Origin: Vibrio tetraodonis
Lineage (GTDB): Bacteria > Pseudomonadota > Gammaproteobacteria > Enterobacterales > Vibrionaceae
Reading direction: 5' to 3'
DNA length: 64,000 nucleotides
Assembly: GCF_003350295.1 (NCBI RefSeq)
Contig: NZ_QLYY01000014.1
Coordinates: 62,001-126,000, forward strand
Positions within the stretch are counted from its first letter, which is position 1. Each line of letters begins with the position of its first letter. Below, piece by piece: positions 27,386 through 36,733 of this stretch. The notes beneath the pieces were generated by a model. That model saw only the letters and a program-made list of their open reading frames with translations, did not search any database and was not told the origin of the DNA. A program made the position numbers and the translations under genes.

Positions 27386-29461
27386 ATGCAGCTAACTGCA
27401 ACCAAGACTGCACAATATTTGATACAAAATGAATATAACCGGGTTTCTCTAGAATCTGATGTCATCATACTCAGCTCAAAGTGGTTTGAAGAACATATCC
27501 CGTTTAGTGTATGGAGTGGTGAAGTTAATCTAAAACGAGGCATAATTTGGGGTGGTTTGCAGTTTTTTTCTCACCCTAAAGACGGTAGCAGACAGTCATG
27601 GTTAATTGAAGGGCTTTCATGGCAGAGCTGCGGTCAGTTTGCTCGCCTAGCGGTTGATTGCTATCAAAAATGGCATAACAAGCAATGCCAACAGCTTTAT
27701 AAACTTCTTCCCCAATGGGAAATGGCCTTACAGGGGTTAGAGCGTCAACCTGCGTACTTAACTCATTCTACCGTTAATTGCCAATTAACGAAGATTTTCG
27801 ACGATCTAAAAACGACTCAAATGACGCTGGAAGATGCCGTTTTGATGGCACCCCAGAAGATGGCCAATCTAGTGGCTTGGGTGACAGATACCGAAAATGT
27901 TATGCAATTACGCAACCAAAGGTGGATGGAAATAGAGCTGGAAAACTGGAAAGTGCTTTTTTCTCAAATAGAGTCGTCTCCATTGAACTTGTCTCAGCAA
28001 CAAGCGGTTTTACTGAATGATGACACCAATTTAGTGCTTGCAGGAGCAGGCTCAGGAAAAACCAGTGTTCTAACCGCACGTGTCGCATACCTTCTTCAAA
28101 GCCATCTTGCACAATCGGAAGAGATTCTTATGTTGGCATTCGGGCGAGATGCTGCAAATGAAATGCGTCAGAGGCTAGAAAATAAAATCGGTTTAAGTGC
28201 TGACCAAGTGAAAGTTAATACATTTCATCAGCTTGCACTAGCTATTTTGAATGATGTTGAAGGCTCCTCAGTCACCATCTCTCCTATTGCCACTGACGAT
28301 AACTTAAAAAATGCATGGTGTATGGCGTGGTTAAAAAATCATTGGGCTTCATCAACCGCATTCAAACGTTGGCAAAAGCACCTCAAGAAATGGCCAATTG
28401 CTTACATAACTGGAGACGATGAGTTAGCAAGCCATGCTGAAAATCCAAAGTTAATTAATTGGTTAACAAAGCAGCTCGAACAACTGTCTACATTAGGGTC
28501 TACCAAGAAAGATATCCAAGAGAAGTTAGTGACGTTTGATGACTATACACGCCTTAACAGTGAACTCGCCCTAGTCTGGCCTTGCTACCAAGCTTGGATG
28601 GCGAAGCATAGTGAAGAGGGGCATGTTGATTTCAATATCATGATTAGCAAAGCGATAGAATATGTTGAAAAAGGGAAATACAAGCCTTCATGGAAATATA
28701 TCATGATTGACGAGTACCAAGATATTTCACCAAAACGCTTACAGTTAGTGGAAGCTTTATGCAACCAAAAAGGATCGCCTAATTGTGTATTGTTTGCTGT
28801 TGGTGATGATTGGCAATCGATTTATCAATTCGCGGGTGCGGATGTAGATTTAACGACAGGGTTCGCTAAACGTTTTCGCTATTCAACGGTACATAGGCTT
28901 GATACAACTTATCGCTTCAATAATCAGATTGGCGAAGTGGCCAACCAGTTTATTCAGCGTAATCCTAATCAGTTGATAAAAACATTACAAAGTTATAAAC
29001 AGAAAAAGTCTAAGTCTGTAACCTTGTCAGAGAGTAGTTCGGTAGAAAAGATTCTCGAAGAGTTAAACCGCAAAGCGAAAAGTACTCAAAGTGTGTTGCT
29101 GCTCGCCAGAAATCATTATCACAAGCCAGAGCTTTTGCCACAGTGGCAAAAACAATTTGCTTTGTTATCTATCGATTTTATGACGTGTCACGCTAGCAAG
29201 GGACGCGAAGCTGATTATGTTATCATTTTATGCGTCGATGAAGGCCAGTTTCCTCCCAGAGTTAAGAGTCTACACATTGATTGTGCTTTGACCCAATCTA
29301 CGGACCCTTTTCCTTATGCGGAGGAGCGACGCTTATTTTACGTTGCTCTTACACGCGCCAAAAAGCATGTCTGGGTGACGTATTCAGGTTCTGGATCCTG
29401 CTTTATTCATGAACTTAAAGACCAAGACTATCCAGTTAATGTTAAAAAGCGCGGTGTGTAA
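27386..29461 (+). CDS. helD: DNA helicase IV
   Basis: A 691-residue superfamily I 3'-5' helicase. The N-terminal helicase IV domain (about residues 1-190) precedes the motor. The motor motifs are all present: motif I LAGAGSGKTSV (about residue 220), II MIDEYQDIS, III GDDWQSIYQFAGAD, IV LDTTYRFN, V TCHASKGREADYV and VI FYVALTRAKKHVW. It unwinds DNA in repair or recombination, and length fits E. coli HelD (684). The stop codon is 4 bp before cutA, so the two are likely co-transcribed. Confidence 0.97.
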   Translation: MQLTATKTAQYLIQNEYNRVSLESDVIILSSKWFEEHIPFSVWSGEVNLKRGIIWGGLQFFSHPKDGSRQSWLIEGLSWQSCGQFARLAVDCYQKWHNKQCQQLYKLLPQWEMALQGLERQPAYLTHSTVNCQLTKIFDDLKTTQMTLEDAVLMAPQKMANLVAWVTDTENVMQLRNQRWMEIELENWKVLFSQIESSPLNLSQQQAVLLNDDTNLVLAGAGSGKTSVLTARVAYLLQSHLAQSEEILMLAFGRDAANEMRQRLENKIGLSADQVKVNTFHQLALAILNDVEGSSVTISPIATDDNLKNAWCMAWLKNHWASSTAFKRWQKHLKKWPIAYITGDDELASHAENPKLINWLTKQLEQLSTLGSTKKDIQEKLVTFDDYTRLNSELALVWPCYQAWMAKHSEEGHVDFNIMISKAIEYVEKGKYKPSWKYIMIDEYQDISPKRLQLVEALCNQKGSPNCVLFAVGDDWQSIYQFAGADVDLTTGFAKRFRYSTVHRLDTTYRFNNQIGEVANQFIQRNPNQLIKTLQSYKQKKSKSVTLSESSSVEKILEELNRKAKSTQSVLLLARNHYHKPELLPQWQKQFALLSIDFMTCHASKGREADYVIILCVDEGQFPPRVKSLHIDCALTQSTDPFPYAEERRLFYVALTRAKKHVWVTYSGSGSCFIHELKDQDYPVNVKKRGV

Positions 29462-29465
29462 CACG

Positions 29466-29786
29466 ATGAAAGAAGAATTATGTATTGTCTTAACGACAAC
29501 AGATTGTCAGAAAACGGTGCAAACAATCATAGAAACAGCATTAGAGCGGGAGTTGGCTGCTTGTATCCAAACTTTGCCTATTCAAAGCAGTTATAAATGG
29601 GAAGGGAAGTTACACCAAGATAGTGAAACTCTACTTATTTTTAAAACGAAAAAAGCCTGTTACAAGAAACTAGAAGACCTGATTAGTTCGCTCCACAATT
29701 ATGAGGTACCGGAAGTGATTCAACTGTCAATCACTGGGGGATTCAACCCCTACCTGACATGGCTGAAGGAGTCGACACGTTGCTGA
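29466..29786 (+). CDS. cutA: Divalent-cation tolerance protein CutA
   Basis: A 106-residue trimeric PII-like protein linked to copper tolerance, though its biochemical role is unclear. Family marks: CIVLTTTDCQ, ELAACIQTLPIQSSYKWEGKL, LLIFKTKK, YEVPEVIQLSITGG and YLTWL. The ATG at 29466 follows helD by four bases. Its last 37 bp overlap the 3' end of the convergent yjdF gene. Confidence 0.93.
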   Translation: MKEELCIVLTTTDCQKTVQTIIETALERELAACIQTLPIQSSYKWEGKLHQDSETLLIFKTKKACYKKLEDLISSLHNYEVPEVIQLSITGGFNPYLTWLKESTRC

Positions 29787-30367
29787 GTTAAAAGAAGAGT
29801 CAGTGATGTCAGTGCACCAATAGTGTCCATTAACATATCTTTTTGAGCATCCCAGATGTCTCCTTGAGAGCCTAAGAAAGCTATCCCTTCATCCCCTCCA
29901 GCAAGGGCAGCATACCACCATTCAACGATTTCGTAGCCTGCAGCCAGTGACATGATAGCAAATAAAGCAAAACATACAGCGAGTTTAACACTCATCAATT
30001 GGCGTCGGATTATGTACTCAGCGATGGGGTAGGCATACAATCCGATAGAAAAATGCGCGACGCGGTCGAAGTTATTACGTTCTGAGCCGATAAGTTGATT
30101 GAACCAATTGAATGGAACCTCGGCAAAGGTGTATTTTGCTCCAATAGTATGCAGTGTAAGCCAGATAAACATCAGAATGTAGGCTGTGTTAGAGAACTTG
30201 AACTGTTTTGATATTATCCAAATAAAAAACAATATTCCTAAAGCGGGAATTATTTCAGCGACCCATACAGTATAAGAAGTTGGGGAAATGGCAGAAAAGG
30301 CAAATACGACCGCATAACCAATTGTTAACCAAAATAAAATTGATAGTGATCTATTGTTGGTATCCAT
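29750..30367 (-). CDS. yjdF: DUF2238 (YjdF) inner-membrane protein
   Basis: A 205-residue membrane protein with about six hydrophobic segments. The family motifs are NFDRVAHFSIGLYAYPIAEYI, AGYEIVEWWYA and GDIWDAQKDMLMDTIGAL. The conserved His, Glu and Asp in these motifs hint at a metal-binding or enzymatic site inside the membrane, but no activity is known. It runs into the end of cutA from the opposite side. Confidence 0.9.
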   Translation of the reverse strand: MDTNNRSLSILFWLTIGYAVVFAFSAISPTSYTVWVAEIIPALGILFFIWIISKQFKFSNTAYILMFIWLTLHTIGAKYTFAEVPFNWFNQLIGSERNNFDRVAHFSIGLYAYPIAEYIIRRQLMSVKLAVCFALFAIMSLAAGYEIVEWWYAALAGGDEGIAFLGSQGDIWDAQKDMLMDTIGALTSLTLLLTQQRVDSFSHVR

Positions 30368-30603
30368 TTGGTCGTCGCCTCTCTAGTCAGTTAACATGTG
30401 TATAATGCCACCCAATAAAACACTGTTCAATTAAATTTTAATGGTTTATATCTCACATTTTACTAACTGATAATGTTGAAATGCATAATTAACACACAGA
30501 TAAAATCTGTGTTATTGCGCTGGACCTCGGCAAAGTTTGCTTTACTGGGCCACGAGATTTAGAATCCTGCTTCAACCATAGCACAATGAAATAAAGTGAA
30601 GCC

Positions 30604-31443
30604 ATGAAACTGGAAACCGTCGATTATAGGGCCGAAGATGCGGCGCAAAAATTTGTCAAATCACTTCGCGAAACAGGGTTTGGAGTACTGAAAAATCATC
30701 CAATTCCCAAAGAGCTCGTCGAGTCAATTTACGAGAACTGGTATCAGTTTTTTATGACAGATCGGAAGAATGAGTTCACATACAATGTTGAGACACAAGA
30801 TGGTTACTTTCCTCCTTCTGTTTCTGAAGTAGCAAAAGGGCATGCGGTCAAAGATATCAAAGAGTACTTCCATGTTTACCCTTGGGGACAAATACCGGAG
30901 GAACTAAAAGCGCAAATTTTGGATTACTATCAGCAAGCAAATAAATTTGCTGAAGAGTTGTTAGGGTGGGTTGAAGCTCATGCACCAGCCGAAATTCAGG
31001 ACAAGTTTTCTGTGGCACTATCGGAAATGATTAATGGTAGTGAAAAAACCTTGCTAAGAGTGCTGCACTACCCACCGATGACTGGCGAAGAAGAGCCTGG
31101 AGCGATCCGAGCTGCCGCTCATGAAGATATAAACCTACTTACTGTCCTTCCTGCATCTAATGAGCCTGGTCTCCAAGTCTTGGGCAAAGATGGGCAATGG
31201 ATTGATGTGCCATGTGACTTTGGTAGTTTAATTATTAATATCGGTGACATGCTTCAGGAAGCATCTGATGGCTATTTCCCTTCTACCACTCATCGTGTTA
31301 TCAACCCTGCAGGTGAGCGCCAAGAAAGTTCAAGAATTTCATTACCTTTGTTTCTCCATCCCAAACCTGAGGTGGTACTCTCAGAGCGCCATACGGCAGA
31401 TACATACCTAACAGAGAGACTAACAGAGCTTGGAGTGCTTTAG
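30604..31443 (+). CDS. 2-oxoglutarate/Fe(II)-dependent oxygenase (isopenicillin N synthase-like)
   Basis: A 279-residue cytoplasmic oxygenase. The N-terminal DIOX_N-type region (FGVLKNHPIPKEL) is followed by the jelly-roll core. Iron ligands are His and Asp in AAHEDINLLTVL and the distal His in TTHRVINP. The co-substrate Arg is in SSRISLPLF. It has the overall plan of the isopenicillin-N-synthase group and resembles widespread bacterial proteins of unknown substrate. No biosynthetic partner genes are adjacent. Terminator follows. Confidence 0.9.
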   Translation: MKLETVDYRAEDAAQKFVKSLRETGFGVLKNHPIPKELVESIYENWYQFFMTDRKNEFTYNVETQDGYFPPSVSEVAKGHAVKDIKEYFHVYPWGQIPEELKAQILDYYQQANKFAEELLGWVEAHAPAEIQDKFSVALSEMINGSEKTLLRVLHYPPMTGEEEPGAIRAAAHEDINLLTVLPASNEPGLQVLGKDGQWIDVPCDFGSLIINIGDMLQEASDGYFPSTTHRVINPAGERQESSRISLPLFLHPKPEVVLSERHTADTYLTERLTELGVL

Positions 31444-31458
31444 CAAAATTTGTTTAGC

Positions 31459-31485
31459 GGGCCAGTGAGTACTGGCTCTTTTTTT
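31459..31485 (+). terminator. Rho-independent terminator after the oxygenase gene
   Basis: An eight-pair stem around GCCAGT/ACTGGC (outer pairs include one G-T), GAGT loop, followed by seven T residues. Confidence 0.88.
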
Positions 31486-31572
31486 GGGTAATGATCGTTA
31501 AATCTTATATATTGGCTCGACAAATCGACAATTTTAGCTTTGTATTAAAAATAAACGCTGAATAATTTGGAT

Positions 31573-32190
31573 ATGAACGAACATCAGGAAGTCGCCGCCC
31601 AATTTGAACAGTATATGGAAAATCCATTGCTGTGGCCCATAATGGAAGTCTTGAAAAAACAACCTTCTGGATGGAAAGTTCACACACTTTCGTCCCATCT
31701 TTGCGATCTAGAACTTTTGCCAGTTCTCGACGCTTCACCGGAAAAAGATCTTTTCAAACGCAACTTTCTAATCATGAACGCTCTATATCAATTGCAAGAA
31801 ACACTGTACCCAGAAAACTGGCTGCAGGTGCAAGCAATGGATATTGTGTTGATGCCTCAGTCTCAAGTTTTCGGCCATGAAGTCGATCATGCAGACCCGC
31901 TCCGAGACTATTATCTTGATTGGCATAATTATGAAGCGGAAGAAGGTGAGGTAAAACGCTTATTGAACGAGTTTTGGACACGATACAGAGAGTTTGTTGG
32001 TAGCATTGATGTAAGCGACATGGATCGAACTAAAGCTTTGTCGCTATTCGAGCTTCCTATGGACGCAAGCCAAACTGAAATTCGTAAGACGTGGCGAAAG
32101 CTGGCTTTAAAATGGCATCCTGATAGGGAAAATGGCAATAGCGAACGATTCAGGGTATTGTGTGAAGCTTGGCATGTATTGAGGCATTGA
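31573..32190 (+). CDS. DnaJ-related protein with C-terminal J domain
   Basis: A 205-residue protein. About residues 1-140 form the 'DNAJ-related' N-terminal domain (LWPIMEVLKKQPSGWKVHTL), and the last 55 residues form a J domain with the HPD triad in LALKWHPDREN. J domains stimulate Hsp70 ATPase, so this is a probable DnaK co-chaperone with a private client range. The ATG at 31573 is preferred over the TTG two codons upstream. The J domain is at the C-terminus, unlike classic DnaJ. Confidence 0.9.
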   Translation: MNEHQEVAAQFEQYMENPLLWPIMEVLKKQPSGWKVHTLSSHLCDLELLPVLDASPEKDLFKRNFLIMNALYQLQETLYPENWLQVQAMDIVLMPQSQVFGHEVDHADPLRDYYLDWHNYEAEEGEVKRLLNEFWTRYREFVGSIDVSDMDRTKALSLFELPMDASQTEIRKTWRKLALKWHPDRENGNSERFRVLCEAWHVLRH

Positions 32191-32218
32191 TAAGTGTGGC
32201 TAGCACCCTTATCAATGC
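32184..32218. terminator. Bidirectional terminator between the DnaJ-related and ABC-ATPase genes
   Basis: GCATTGATAAG (32184-32194) and CTTATCAATGC (32208-32218) form an 11-bp stem. An inner GTG/CAC pairing closes a GCTAG loop. The stop codon of the DnaJ-related gene lies inside the left arm. Confidence 0.75.
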
Positions 32219-32242
32219 AAATTTACGTTAGGTCGGCCCAAT

Positions 32243-33898
32243 CTACTTTTTTTGCTGAAATCTTGCTCTTCTAAAACGATTCAGAGCTGCAATCACATCC
32301 AGTGCTCGGGGTTTTGCGAGATCACCATACTTGGGCATGTTGTCCAACCAGTTTTTATCAAGCATCGTCTGAATTTCTTTAGTTGGATCATCAGATAGGC
32401 CTGTTTTATGGGCAAGCTCAAACCAAATCCAGCCTATGGCGTTTATCTCACAACTCGACTCTAGCTGTTCTAATGCAGAAAGATCAGTAAACTCCTTCCC
32501 AAAACGTAGCGCATCCGTTCCTTTTGCAGACACCCTAAACTTACCCTCAGTAAGAATTTTCTGTAGGGCTGCTCGATTGAGCTGGCGAGGTGAGAAAGTA
32601 GACAAAGGAGTTAATGACTCATTAGTACGCTCAGTAGGATGCTGTTTGATCACTTCTCTCGCTTTTTGAGTTACATCTATAGCTTGATAATCATGCATTT
32701 GGATAACGTTATCGGCAACATCAAAATAGTCTCCTGAGCCGCCCATAACCAATATTGTTGACGTGTTTAGTGAGTCTCTAAGTTGGCCTATACGATCGAC
32801 TAGTGGCGTTATCGGCTCTGCATCTTTGTTGACTAGGGCTTGCATACGCTCATCGCGAATCATAAAGTTAGTGGCTGATGTATCTTCATCAATCAAGATT
32901 GCTTGAGCGCCAGCTTCTATAGATTCTTGGATCCATGCAGCTTGAGAAGTTGAACCTGAAGCATCTTGAGTAGAGAAGTCAGTCGTATCTCGGCCCATAG
33001 GTAAGCAGTTTATATAGTTAGATAGGTTTAAGCTATGGACACACCGACCATCCTCTGCACGAATCTTATTCGTATTCCGGTTGGTGACAATATACTCTCG
33101 TCCGTCTCCGGGGATATGGTTATAGATAGAACGCTCTATCGCGCATAGCAGCGTTGACTTGCCATGAAAACCTCCACCTACAATCAAGGTAATACCTTTT
33201 TTGATACCCAAGCCCGTCACTTTCCCTTTATTTGGAGTGATGATGTCGACTTCCATCGAACTTGGGGCTGTAAATGGTTTGGCATCCTGCATAGGTAGAT
33301 CACTGTTTCCAGCAATTCTCGGAAGTATTGACCCGTTACCTATAAAAGCAATTAAACCGAGCTTATCAAGCTCATCACGCATAAAGTCTTGGTCTTCCAC
33401 AACCTGGCAGTGGAGCTCGAGGGCTTGCTTATCGATTTCTCTCTCTAATGTAGACCGCCTAATGTATTTAGGCAGGTGAAAAGTAAGTAGGTTGTCTGCT
33501 TTCTTACCAAGTACTGAGCGTCCTTCTGCCGGCAGATTGATGCGAAATCTGAGTTCGATTCCTTCTTCAGTGAACAGGACCGCCGTAGAGTCTAATACTG
33601 TTTGCCCTGTTAAAGATATATCAAGGCTGTTTTCTTGTTTACAAAGCTGAGAGAAATGGCGTGCAATGAAATCACGCGCGGCAGTTTGATAAGATAGAGA
33701 CTTTCCTTGCAACCATTGCAGTCCTGTCAGTGACCATGGGCGAATTGCTCGTACTCTTGAAGCTGATGCATAGGGATCGGGCTGTACCTGATCGATCAGG
33801 AACCTGTAGTCACCAAAATCATACTCACCTTTGATTTTTTGGTAGGCACGATAGTTTTGTTTTTCAATTTTTTTTAGTGTCGCAGTTAACTGTTCCAT
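32243..33898 (-). CDS. ABC-ATPase domain protein (PF09818 type)
   Basis: A 551-residue cytoplasmic P-loop protein of the predicted ABC-class ATPase family. The Walker A motif is GGGFHGKSTLL (about residue 239) and the Walker B segment is AILIDEDTSATNFM, followed by a long helical C-terminal part ending in basic residues. It has no membrane segments and no permease partner, so it is not a transporter; such lone ABC ATPases may act on nucleic acids or translation, but none of this is established. ATG has AAATT-rich upstream DNA and a weak ribosome site. Confidence 0.85.
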   Translation of the reverse strand: MEQLTATLKKIEKQNYRAYQKIKGEYDFGDYRFLIDQVQPDPYASASRVRAIRPWSLTGLQWLQGKSLSYQTAARDFIARHFSQLCKQENSLDISLTGQTVLDSTAVLFTEEGIELRFRINLPAEGRSVLGKKADNLLTFHLPKYIRRSTLEREIDKQALELHCQVVEDQDFMRDELDKLGLIAFIGNGSILPRIAGNSDLPMQDAKPFTAPSSMEVDIITPNKGKVTGLGIKKGITLIVGGGFHGKSTLLCAIERSIYNHIPGDGREYIVTNRNTNKIRAEDGRCVHSLNLSNYINCLPMGRDTTDFSTQDASGSTSQAAWIQESIEAGAQAILIDEDTSATNFMIRDERMQALVNKDAEPITPLVDRIGQLRDSLNTSTILVMGGSGDYFDVADNVIQMHDYQAIDVTQKAREVIKQHPTERTNESLTPLSTFSPRQLNRAALQKILTEGKFRVSAKGTDALRFGKEFTDLSALEQLESSCEINAIGWIWFELAHKTGLSDDPTKEIQTMLDKNWLDNMPKYGDLAKPRALDVIAALNRFRRARFQQKK

Positions 33899-33967
33899 AA
33901 AGCGATCTCAAGCGCGGTTCATTAGAAGCGAGGATTATAAGAACCGCATGCTACAGAGTAAAGAGAA

Positions 33968-35857
33968 TCAATGCTCTTGAAGTGTAACTTGACGGTAGAG
34001 ATTGTATTCAAACTCATTGCTAGGTATTGGCTTAGAATATAAGTAGCCTTGGCCATACTCACAGCCTTCACTCACGATAAACTCTTCGTGCTTTTTATTT
34101 TCAATACCTTCGGCTGTGACTTTCATATTAAATGCACGGGCTATCCCTATGATGGAACGAACTATTTCTTGGTCCTTACGACACTCATCGATTTTTTCAA
34201 TAAAGCTCTTATCTATTTTTAGGGCATTAAATGGGAATTTTTTTAGGTAATCATAAGAGGAATACCCCGTGCCAAAGTCGTCAAGTGACAGTGTCATACC
34301 TAGATTGCGTAAACGCTTGAGAGATTTTTCCATTACGATATCATCAATCACGATACCGCTTTCAGTAATTTCTAACTCAATGTTTTTGGTAGAAAGTTGG
34401 TGAGTAATGAGTAAATGTTCGAGCTCTTGTACAAACTCCAAGCTGTTGAGTTGAACAACAGAGACATTGATGGCAATTTTAAATTCGGAATTCCATTCTA
34501 CCCACTTAGCACCTTTTTTGACTGCTTCGGTTAGAACAAAACGTCCTATTTCAAAAATAAGTCCATTTTTTTCGGCTATGTTAATCAAAGTTTCACTGGA
34601 AATCTCTCCCATTGTGGGGTGCCTCCAGCGTAAAAGAGCTTCTGCACCTATCCAAGACTTGGTTTTTGTACAAACCTTGGGTTGAAAATGCAGAAGTAGA
34701 TCATTGTCCCTTATTGCCTTGAGTAAATAAGACTCCAATTCTTGAGTGTCTGATGAAAAAATTGGTAAATCTTGCGAGTAATAACGGTAATTTTGTCCAC
34801 TATCTTTACTTGATAGAGCGACTTTTGAAGCAAATTGCAGCAAGCTATTTGGGCATAATGTATCTTTAGTAGTGCAAACTCCAATGTAAGCATTAAGATG
34901 AAATGACTTACTATCAATCACAAATGTCGATTGGCTCGACTGCACGATATGTTTACACAGGTCATCAAGGTCGCTCTGATCTTTCAAATCACTAACAACT
35001 AACACTATATCGGCAGACGTAGGTAAAGAAGTAATGATTTTGTCATTTACTTTATTTTTGATCTTCCTATCAAACTGAATCAGAAGTTGTTTCCAAGTTA
35101 TACTGTCGTCCTGTTCTTGAATCAGCAATCCGTTGATGAAGTTAATGTGTATGACAGCACCAAATAGTGTGTTGTTTTGGGCTTTTTCTGCAAGTTTAGT
35201 CACCTCTTTTTCAAGGGCCTGGCGATTTAAGAAACCCGTTCTAATATCGTGCCATCTCTGGTAATCAATGATTTCCTCGGCACGTTGTCGTTTCCTGATC
35301 TCTTGTTCAAGATACCCATTGACCATGTCCATATCATGGTTGCGTGCAACAACTTTGTTTCTCAGTTCTATGTTTGTGTTCTTTAACTTTTCTTTCTGAT
35401 AAAGAATCGATAACTGTAGTTCGATTGAGTTACGAAAGCTCGAGATAAGCTCTTGGTAACAAAGCTTGGGTGAATAAACGTCGTTACCCCAAATACAGAT
35501 TGTGCCGAATACATGGCCATTGGGCCATTTAATCGGTATGCCTTGACAAGAATTTGAGCAGTTATCATAAGACAAGAAAGTTTCTGAACTTGAGGCAAGC
35601 TTGTTTTGTTTGGCAAGCATTATACGTTCATCTTCTACCCAGCAGCATAGATCTTTATAAGTAACCTCAGGTTTACTAATTGTGGATGAGCTCCATGCAT
35701 TTTTATTTGATTCAACGGTCCTAACTTTGTGTTTTTGGGTGTCTACTATCAATGCAGTAGGAATGGACATGATTTCAGCAATTAAATTAATATTGTTTTG
35801 CCAGCTACTTGAGATATCTTCTGGGATAACTAAGTTGGCTGTATTGATGTGTGACAT
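33968..35857 (-). CDS. EAL-domain cyclic-di-GMP phosphodiesterase with GAF and degenerate GGDEF regions
   Basis: A 629-residue signalling protein. Order: a GAF-like sensor (about residues 20-160), a short coiled coil (about 160-190), a GGDEF-like domain without a recognisable GGDEF motif (about 205-360), and an EAL domain (about 375-625). The EAL catalytic set is complete: AEALLRW, NVSVVQL, LEITESG, LSLDDFGTGYSS, LKIDKSFI and TAEGIEN. It should therefore degrade c-di-GMP, while the GGDEF part is likely only regulatory. No membrane segments, so it is cytoplasmic and senses a soluble or redox signal (inference). Confidence 0.9.
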   Translation of the reverse strand: MSHINTANLVIPEDISSSWQNNINLIAEIMSIPTALIVDTQKHKVRTVESNKNAWSSSTISKPEVTYKDLCCWVEDERIMLAKQNKLASSSETFLSYDNCSNSCQGIPIKWPNGHVFGTICIWGNDVYSPKLCYQELISSFRNSIELQLSILYQKEKLKNTNIELRNKVVARNHDMDMVNGYLEQEIRKRQRAEEIIDYQRWHDIRTGFLNRQALEKEVTKLAEKAQNNTLFGAVIHINFINGLLIQEQDDSITWKQLLIQFDRKIKNKVNDKIITSLPTSADIVLVVSDLKDQSDLDDLCKHIVQSSQSTFVIDSKSFHLNAYIGVCTTKDTLCPNSLLQFASKVALSSKDSGQNYRYYSQDLPIFSSDTQELESYLLKAIRDNDLLLHFQPKVCTKTKSWIGAEALLRWRHPTMGEISSETLINIAEKNGLIFEIGRFVLTEAVKKGAKWVEWNSEFKIAINVSVVQLNSLEFVQELEHLLITHQLSTKNIELEITESGIVIDDIVMEKSLKRLRNLGMTLSLDDFGTGYSSYDYLKKFPFNALKIDKSFIEKIDECRKDQEIVRSIIGIARAFNMKVTAEGIENKKHEEFIVSEGCEYGQGYLYSKPIPSNEFEYNLYRQVTLQEH

Positions 35858-36133
35858 TTGTACCGAATCCTTTGCTGCTAACCGCTTTCATATAATAACT
35901 TTAAAGTCAGTAGCATTTGCCCATAGATGTTTGTCTAGTTGACTGACAGGAAGTGATACATAGACTGCATACTTCTGTGTTCTCAATGTTAAGAGCTGCC
36001 AATCCTACTGGTTTGTCGCGAAGAGGTCAGCTATATGAGCCTTTTGTTATATGCTGTCTCAGAATTGAGATATTTTCTTGCAAAGAGTCCAGACTTTGAG
36101 ATAGGCCTCGCTAGTCAAGGTTTGAACGGTGAA

Positions 36134-36733
36134 TCAGAGGTGTTCGATCAAATTTTTGGCGACAAATTCTGCAATCCAAGGTTGTGCTTTTTCGTTAGGG
36201 TGAAGTCCGTCATCCATCATCCACTTGGGGTTAGTGATCACGCCTTCTAAGAAAAAGGGCAACAGTGGAACATCAAGCTGCTTCGACAGCATAGGGTATA
36301 AATCAGCAAAGGCTTGAGTATAGCGTTTACCATAGTTAGGCAGGATATGAATTTGCATAAGTAACGCTTTTGCCCCTCGTGATTGAACTAACTGGATAAT
36401 CTGACGTAAATTATCTTGTATGAGTTTGGGTGAGAATCCCCTAAGGCCATCGTTTGCCCCAAGTTCTATAAGCACGATATCGGGTGTGTGTGTGTTTAAT
36501 AGGGTAGGTAAGCGGTCTAATCCATTGCCAGTGGTATCACCAGACACACTGGCATTGACCACGGTTAGTGTTCTGCCTGTTTTAGCGATGACATTTGGTA
36601 ACAATGTAGGCCAAGCTTTATCAATCGACATCTGATAGCCTGCACTCAGGCTATCACCCAACACAAGAAGTTTGGCAGCGTTCAATGGACTTACGTAAGT
36701 GAGCAACAAGAGTAAGGAAAGTAATCGAATCAT
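36134..36733 (-). CDS. tesA: Lysophospholipase/thioesterase I (SGNH hydrolase)
   Basis: A 199-residue periplasmic esterase acting on lysophospholipids, acyl-CoAs and other esters. A signal peptide (IRLLSLLLLLTYVSPLNA) is followed by the SGNH blocks: GDSLSAGY (Ser), NASVSGDTT (Gly), GANDG (Asn) and DGLHPN (Asp, His). A longer frame reading back to 36943 runs through the divergent ybbA and lacks a signal peptide, so the start at 36733 was chosen. The start codon overlaps that of ybbA on the other strand by two bases. Confidence 0.95.
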   Translation of the reverse strand: MIRLLSLLLLLTYVSPLNAAKLLVLGDSLSAGYQMSIDKAWPTLLPNVIAKTGRTLTVVNASVSGDTTGNGLDRLPTLLNTHTPDIVLIELGANDGLRGFSPKLIQDNLRQIIQLVQSRGAKALLMQIHILPNYGKRYTQAFADLYPMLSKQLDVPLLPFFLEGVITNPKWMMDDGLHPNEKAQPWIAEFVAKNLIEHL

